DNA of 17,586 nt from Vavraia culicis subsp. floridensis (lineage: Eukaryota > Microsporidia > Pleistophoridae), in contig NW_007360612.1 in assembly GCF_000192795.1 (NCBI RefSeq), forward strand, positions 126,739 through 144,324, given 5' to 3'. Below, in pieces: positions 16,042 to 17,586 of this stretch. Position 1 is the first letter of the stretch; each line of letters begins with the position of its first letter. The position numbers and the translations under genes were made by a program. The notes beneath the pieces were generated by a model that was not told the origin of the DNA, searched no databases, and saw only the letters and a program-made list of their open reading frames with translations.

Positions 16042-16070
16042 GGGGTTCAAATTTTTTTTTATTTTTTATA
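16042..16070 (-). promoter_or_regulatory. CCCC, AAATTT and TATA signals of the nucleolin-like gene
   Basis: On the minus strand, moving away from the ATG: CCCC (16045-16042) one base before it, AAATTT (16054-16049) about 9 bases upstream, and TATAAAA (16070-16064) about 30 bases upstream, joined by an A-rich run. This is the clearest microsporidian-type promoter in the window. Confidence 0.6.
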
Positions 16071-17586
16071 GAGATTGACAAAATCGGCATATTCCAACGC
16101 ACAACGTGCCAAACATCCAATGGTGTTTTGATGTACATTTATCGATAAGTACAGCAGCAATTCGACTGTTTGCCGGTAATTGTTGTGTTTTTAGACAATA
16201 TCCTTCTGGCAAGCTATAAGCTGTTAAAACGGGCACTGCACTATCGCTTTGACAGTTCTTACGGTTTTATTCTATCAAAATGAACCAAACCGGGTTCAAA
16301 ATTGAGAAATAAATTATTTTCGCTACATATCGGAAACAGAAGGACAAAATGTTATGAGTGCAGAAACGAAATTGTTCAAGCATGATCGTATACGATGGTA
16401 GTGCACGCACATAGGAGTTTCTATCAGAAATACTTGTGATAAATCTCCTATTAGGTGATTATGTCCGGCCGTTCCTTCGTTCATATGATGGTGCACGGAT
16501 CACAAAAGCACTTGCCGAAACAGATCTGTGCTTTTACATGGATGAGTTACACAGCACTTTAATAACGGAATGAAAACGAATATCTGTTGTATATGGACAG
16601 CACAGCAATATTAAGAGATAAATAGCAGAAAAATAAATAAACGTAGGTGAGAACGAAATATATTTTTACATCTTAGCTCTTCTGATGCATCCAAAATATC
16701 ACCTATGAGCACGAATTGATTGGATACGATATTTGTGATCGATAGCCTTTACAGAACGTGTACTAGCCCGCAACAAGATCGGATGTGTCTGGACAAAAAC
16801 TTAACGCATACGTTCCTTAACAAAGAATTGCTATTGCTAACAGTTCTATTCACATGTTCCTTTTTCGTCTAAAAATTTACTCAGCATCATAACCAACTCA
16901 TCTGCCTTCTCGCACCAATACTAAAAGATGCATGCACTTGCACAGTTATAAAATTTTTTGAATCTCACTTTTCTACAGAGAACCAATCATAAAACAATAT
17001 GATATGATGTACGAATGCCATAATATGCTATTAATAACAAATTAGTTGTTGGTTGTGTTAAGTATGACGTATTTGACACCGTCTTGCACACCTACTCTGC
17101 TTAACATGCTCATTTAGGATTAAATCCAGCAGCAGCTTTTTGCGATCGGACCAGGCGTACTTTTTACACTTTTCTTGAGATTGTAGAGCAGGCCGCTGTG
17201 CTCAGAAAAAGCACCAATATCAACATTTACTGTCAAGCTCTGCTCAAAACTTGCTTTTGACGGATTAAAAGATTAGCAGCTCTTTTTCACATCGCTGTCT
17301 AATGCTTGATACAGTGAACTGGTGCGGTATTGTGTAACCGCTTCAACACCATAAAACACAGAAAGAGCACATACTTTTTACTGGCTTTTCCTCAACTAAA
17401 CTCACAAACTATTATTTGAACAGCACCCACGTAAACAAACGAAGAACACGAGTGTGTGTTACTAATCGTGATTGCCATGTGTTGTGACCCTAGTCCACTC
17501 CTGTGCAAGGCATTCGTTGATAAAATGTATTTTTGAACTGTAGAAATGGAGCAGAATGTCTGTTTATTTAATTAGCGGTCTAAGAT
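16071..17586. other. 1.5 kb terminal interval without a convincing gene
   Basis: No ATG frame of note outside shadows of the nucleolin-like gene. Small palindromes occur: AAAAGCAC (16504-16511) with GTGCTTTT (16528-16535), TAGGAG (16412-16417) with CTCCTA (16445-16450), and ATCGTATACGAT (16385-16396); none stands out statistically. A less AT-rich patch at 17123-17272 is open for 50 codons on the minus strand without an ATG; its peptide (for example NVDIGAFSEHSGLLYNLKKS) might be a gene relic. I saw no tRNA, rRNA or mobile element. Confidence 0.35.

Noticed and set aside
14965..16148. Long plus-strand Ser/Leu-rich frames opposite the nucleolin-like gene
   Set aside because: Antisense shadows of its acidic Ser/Glu tract and Arg/Gly tail; the minus strand has two clear RRMs.
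16385..16396. 12-base perfect palindrome ATCGTATACGAT
   Set aside because: A few 12-base palindromes are expected by chance in a window of this size; no repeat copies or motif context.
16504..16535. 8-bp hairpin AAAAGCAC/GTGCTTTT
   Set aside because: Short stem with a 16-base loop, no gene end nearby to give it a role.

Overview
This window looks like nuclear DNA from a microsporidian, an obligate intracellular fungal-lineage parasite. It is AT-rich, and its genes are short, mostly ATG-initiated and single-exon. Several carry start signals described for microsporidia: a CCC- or GGG-like tract just before the ATG, an AAATTT-like element 15-30 bases upstream, and sometimes a TATA-like box about 25-30 bases upstream. 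The proteins are strongly diverged eukaryotic cytosolic or nuclear housekeeping proteins mixed with unrecognisable secreted or membrane proteins. The gene-free gaps, often 0.5-1.6 kb, are long for the most compact species (Encephalitozoon). They would better suit a less compacted lineage such as Trachipleistophora or Vavraia. The genus is an inference.

Layout. Minus strand: a short Ncs2/Ctu2-like tRNA thiolation protein (250-963), an unknown secreted protein with a Cys/His-rich tail (1763-2425), and a cytosolic aminopeptidase P (4024-6096) after a 1.6 kb gap. Plus strand, 6952-7443: a gene with a good start context, interrupted by one in-frame TAG. Minus strand: a possible Cys-rich small ORF (7597-7818) and an acidic single-pass membrane protein (7875-8981). 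At 9394-9823 two antisense candidates compete: a signal-bearing plus-strand ORF of 119 codons and a minus-strand 77-codon gene that would need removal of a 25-nt intron. Plus strand, 10967-13258: a 763-residue protein whose C-terminus resembles symplekin/Pta1. Minus strand: an unknown protein with probable frame disruption (13760-14932), lying directly downstream of a nucleolin-like protein with two RRMs (14955-16040). The last 1.5 kb holds no convincing gene.

The genes do not form a single pathway. The recognisable ones serve RNA metabolism (tRNA wobble thiolation, mRNA 3'-end processing, nucleolar rRNA maturation) and peptide turnover. Others are lineage-specific secreted or membrane proteins, which in microsporidia are commonly host-facing, though nothing here proves that. 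The most unusual observations are the 25-nt intron candidate, the two broken reading frames, and the recognition of a probable Pta1. I saw no mobile element, CRISPR, rRNA or tRNA.
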